Assembly: GCF_001750105.1 (NCBI RefSeq)
Contig: NZ_CP014143.1
Coordinates: 682,001 to 746,000 of the forward strand
DNA from: Microbulbifer aggregans
GTDB taxonomy: Bacteria > Pseudomonadota > Gammaproteobacteria > Pseudomonadales > Cellvibrionaceae
Length of the DNA: 64,000 bases
Direction: 5' to 3'
How positions within the stretch are numbered: position 1 is the stretch's first letter; every line of letters starts with the position of its first letter. Below are positions 61,679-64,000 of the stretch, piece after piece. The translations under genes and the position numbers were made by a program. The notes under the pieces are model-generated. The model was not told the origin of the DNA. It was given only the letters and a program-made list of their open reading frames with translations, and did no database searches.

Positions 61679-64000
61679 CTATACGACCTTGGTCGCAGGG
61701 TCCGAGGCCCTGGACTTCTGGCGGGCCTGCAGTAGCGCTCGCAAGGCACCGGGGCGCAGGGGCTTCTGCAGGAACTGCCAGCCCGCGCGCTGGGCCCGAT
61801 TTTTCACCAGATCGGTATTTTCGGCGGAAATGATCACGCACGGTACGGTGGCACCCCATCTGGCCATCAACTCCCGCGCCAGGGCAATACCGTCGACCTC
61901 ACCGCCCAGATGGAAGTCCATGAGCAGCAGATCCGGCTGCGCCAGCTCAAGCGCCCGCTCGCGATTCGGGGCACTCGTTACCTGGCAGCCCCAGCCCCCG
62001 AGCAGCGCCTCCATGGCCTCGAGGATCGCCGGCTCATTATCGACACAGGCCACCTGCAGATTCAGGGAAGACTTTACCGCTTTCAATGGCGTCGGTGCGG
62101 CCACCCGGCGCAGCAACGGACGCGAGCGCGGTAGGCGCACGCGGAAGACACTGCCGCGACTCGGTCGCGAGGTGAGACTGATTGGGGAATCCAGCAAGCG
62201 GCAGAGACGCTCAACGGTGGCAAGCCCCAGCCCATAGCCGTGCTCCCGCTGTACTTCGCGCTCCGGGCTATCGAGTCGACAGAACTCGCGGAAGATATTC
62301 CGCTGCTGCGACTCGTCGATGCCACAGCCGGTATCCCAGACTTCCAGTGACACCCGGTCACCCCGCCCGCGGGCGACCAGCAGCACGCCGCCACTGCGCG
62401 TGTATTTGACGGCGTTATCGAGCAGGTTCTGCACCACACGACGCAGCATTTTTTCGTCGCTGTGCACCCACAGATCCGTCGGCCGGTAGCGCAGTTCGAA
62501 TCCCCGCGCCTCGGCGGCCAGACGGGCCTGGGCCACGGCATTGTCGAGTACCGGCTCCAGCGCCATGGCTTGCAGCTGTGGATGAATATCGCCCGCATCC
62601 ATCCGCGCGATCTGCAGCATGTCCGTGATCAGCTGTTCCGCTGCTGCCAGGGCAGTGTCGGCCCTGCTGAGCAGTCTGCGGCTGTCGCTGTCGAGCTCAC
62701 GGGCGCTGAGTGCATCCAGGAACAGGCGGCTGGCGTTCAGAGGCTGCACCAGGTCATGACTAGCGGCAGCAAGGAAGCGGGTCTTACCGGCACTGGCTGC
62801 ATGCAGCTCGCTGTTCAGTGTCTGCAGCTCGGTGGTCCGGGCAGCCACTTTCTGCTCCAGGGAATCCCGCACATCGGTCAGCTCGGCCAGTGCCCGCTGG
62901 TAATCCGAGACGTCGGTGTAAGTGGTTACAAACCCGCCGCCGGGCAGCGGGTTACCGCGGATTTCCAGCACCGTGCCATCGGTGCGGTGACGCTGGACCC
63001 GGTAGGCGGTGCCAGCGCGCAGGTGGTCGACCCGTTTCTGCACATGCATCTCGACGGCTCCGGGACCACATTCACCGCGGCTCGCGTTGTAGCGCACCAG
63101 CTCCGCCACCGGCTGGCCCACGTAGATCATCGAGCTGGGATAATTGAACAATTCCACGTAGCGCCGGTTCCAGGCCACCAGGTTCAGGTTGGCATCCACT
63201 ACGGAAATACCCTGGTCGATATTGTCGATACTGCTCTGCAGTAGTCCGCGACCAAACTGGTAGATGGCGCTGGCCTGCTCCAGGGTCTGCGGACTGACCT
63301 CGGCACTGTTGTGATATCGCACCAGCCGGCGGGCACTGGTGGAGCCGACAATACCCGCGAGAATTTTTTCCACCGCATCCCGGTAATCCTCGGCCGAGAC
63401 GGTTCTGGAACTGCCACCCTCGCTGGCAATACTGGCAAAAGTCCGCTCCGCCGCATCGCGTCCTACAAAGCGCGCCAACAGTTCGCGCAGGCGGATCTTG
63501 TTCACCGGTGTCTCATCGCGCTTGCTGCCCTGGGGCTGCCAGCGGTGCAGGAGCAGCGAGACAGAGACCAACAGCAGGATATTCAGGCCCAGGCCGAAGA
63601 GCGTCGTGATCGACAACGCACTCCACTGCAGCCCAAGCGCCTCTGCGACCAGGTCAGGGCTGCCCAGCGCAGCCGGTAGCGCCGACAGCGCCCACACCAG
63701 GGAACCCGCAGCGAGTCCGGCGATCACACCGGACGCCCGCAGGCGCGGCCAGTGTTTTGGCCAGCAGGCGGCAGCAATCATGGCCGGTGCAAGCTGGCCC
63801 ACCAGGGCCAGCGACAGCAAACCGAAGGTGCCGAGACGCACCCCCGCGCCTATAGCCTCGTTGACCGAAAACGCCGCCAGCATAATCAGGGCGATGATGA
63901 CCCGGCGCACGCGGCGCAGGTCCGTACCCAGCACCTGCCCCGCAGGCCTGGCCTGCAGGCGATGCAACCACCAGGGCACCACCATGGTGTTGGCGATCAT
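61679..64000 (-). CDS. Hybrid sensor histidine kinase with sodium-symporter-like N-terminus, CrbS/MxtR-like (partial at the right edge)
   Basis: 773 C-terminal residues are visible; the start lies beyond the window. The first 150 residues are the last helices of a sodium:solute symporter-type domain. A PAS domain follows (about 255-370; DNIDQGISVVDANLNLVAWNRRYVELF). The phosphoacceptor His is near residue 415 in AAASHDLVQPLNASRLF, with ATPase motifs N (RRVVQNLLDNAVKYT), G1 (DTGCGI) and G2 (GYGLGLATV). A receiver domain ends the protein with Asp near 694 (LLMDFHLGG). This is the architecture of CrbS/MxtR, which controls acetate metabolism with a LuxR-type partner; such a partner lies at 54.7 kb. 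Confidence 0.93.
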   Translation of the reverse strand: MIANTMVVPWWLHRLQARPAGQVLGTDLRRVRRVIIALIMLAAFSVNEAIGAGVRLGTFGLLSLALVGQLAPAMIAAACWPKHWPRLRASGVIAGLAAGSLVWALSALPAALGSPDLVAEALGLQWSALSITTLFGLGLNILLLVSVSLLLHRWQPQGSKRDETPVNKIRLRELLARFVGRDAAERTFASIASEGGSSRTVSAEDYRDAVEKILAGIVGSTSARRLVRYHNSAEVSPQTLEQASAIYQFGRGLLQSSIDNIDQGISVVDANLNLVAWNRRYVELFNYPSSMIYVGQPVAELVRYNASRGECGPGAVEMHVQKRVDHLRAGTAYRVQRHRTDGTVLEIRGNPLPGGGFVTTYTDVSDYQRALAELTDVRDSLEQKVAARTTELQTLNSELHAASAGKTRFLAAASHDLVQPLNASRLFLDALSARELDSDSRRLLSRADTALAAAEQLITDMLQIARMDAGDIHPQLQAMALEPVLDNAVAQARLAAEARGFELRYRPTDLWVHSDEKMLRRVVQNLLDNAVKYTRSGGVLLVARGRGDRVSLEVWDTGCGIDESQQRNIFREFCRLDSPEREVQREHGYGLGLATVERLCRLLDSPISLTSRPSRGSVFRVRLPRSRPLLRRVAAPTPLKAVKSSLNLQVACVDNEPAILEAMEALLGGWGCQVTSAPNRERALELAQPDLLLMDFHLGGEVDGIALARELMARWGATVPCVIISAENTDLVKNRAQRAGWQFLQKPLRPGALRALLQARQKSRASDPATKVV

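Overview
The window looks like chromosome of a free-living, probably marine, Gammaproteobacterium in or near the Cellvibrionales (Microbulbifer-like). This placement is inferred from gene content and order: an epd-tkt pair divergent from an ArsR/methyltransferase-metK-ahcY-metF block, a CrbS-type sensor kinase with a sodium-symporter-like N-terminus, a CarO-style large TonB-dependent receptor, and many secreted Gly-rich-linker lipoproteins and proteases. There is no rRNA, tRNA, CRISPR array, phage module or intact insertion sequence that I can see.

Region 1 (1-18 kb) is an envelope and secretion region. It holds an Ig-like/EF-hand lipoprotein, an HExxHxxGxxH zinc protease, a DUF350 plus transglutaminase pair, a 1339-residue S8 protease with thrombospondin type 3 calcium repeats coupled to a tiny lipoprotein, a TonB-dependent receptor and two serine hydrolases of the beta-lactamase fold. 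A 280-bp block at 14.2 kb is rich in inverted repeats and remains unexplained.

Region 2 (18-30 kb) is housekeeping: a DsrE protein, a DTW tRNA modifier, epd, tkt, and the activated-methyl cycle (sahR, metK, ahcY, metF). Two overlapping palindromes lie directly before sahR. An OmpA lipoprotein, a HAD phosphatase, a small membrane protein and rsmE follow.

Region 3 (30-46 kb) has an RND efflux pump with its adaptor, tex, a Tat-exported TIM-barrel protein, an AraC regulator, a two-gene matrixin-type protease unit, a PaiB/VOC pair, a retinol-saturase-like FAD enzyme and an Ohr peroxidase.

Region 4 (46-53 kb) is a complete histidine utilisation locus, hutGI divergent from hutCUH. A perfect HutC-type palindrome and a 13-bp tandem repeat lie in the divergent promoter. 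Together the genes convert histidine to glutamate through urocanate, imidazolonepropionate and formiminoglutamate.

Region 5 (53-64 kb) is an acyl-CoA/short-chain acid locus: a 3-hydroxybutyrate dehydrogenase, two MaoC hotdog proteins, an acyl-CoA synthetase, an enoyl-CoA hydratase, a TetR regulator, an esterase and an MFS carrier. It is bracketed by a CrbR/ErdR-like response regulator at 54.7 kb and a CrbS/MxtR-like hybrid kinase at 61.7 kb. The same 16-bp sequence occurs upstream of both the dehydrogenase and the TetR-led operon, with a shorter match before the MFS gene. This is the most interesting candidate regulatory circuit in the window.
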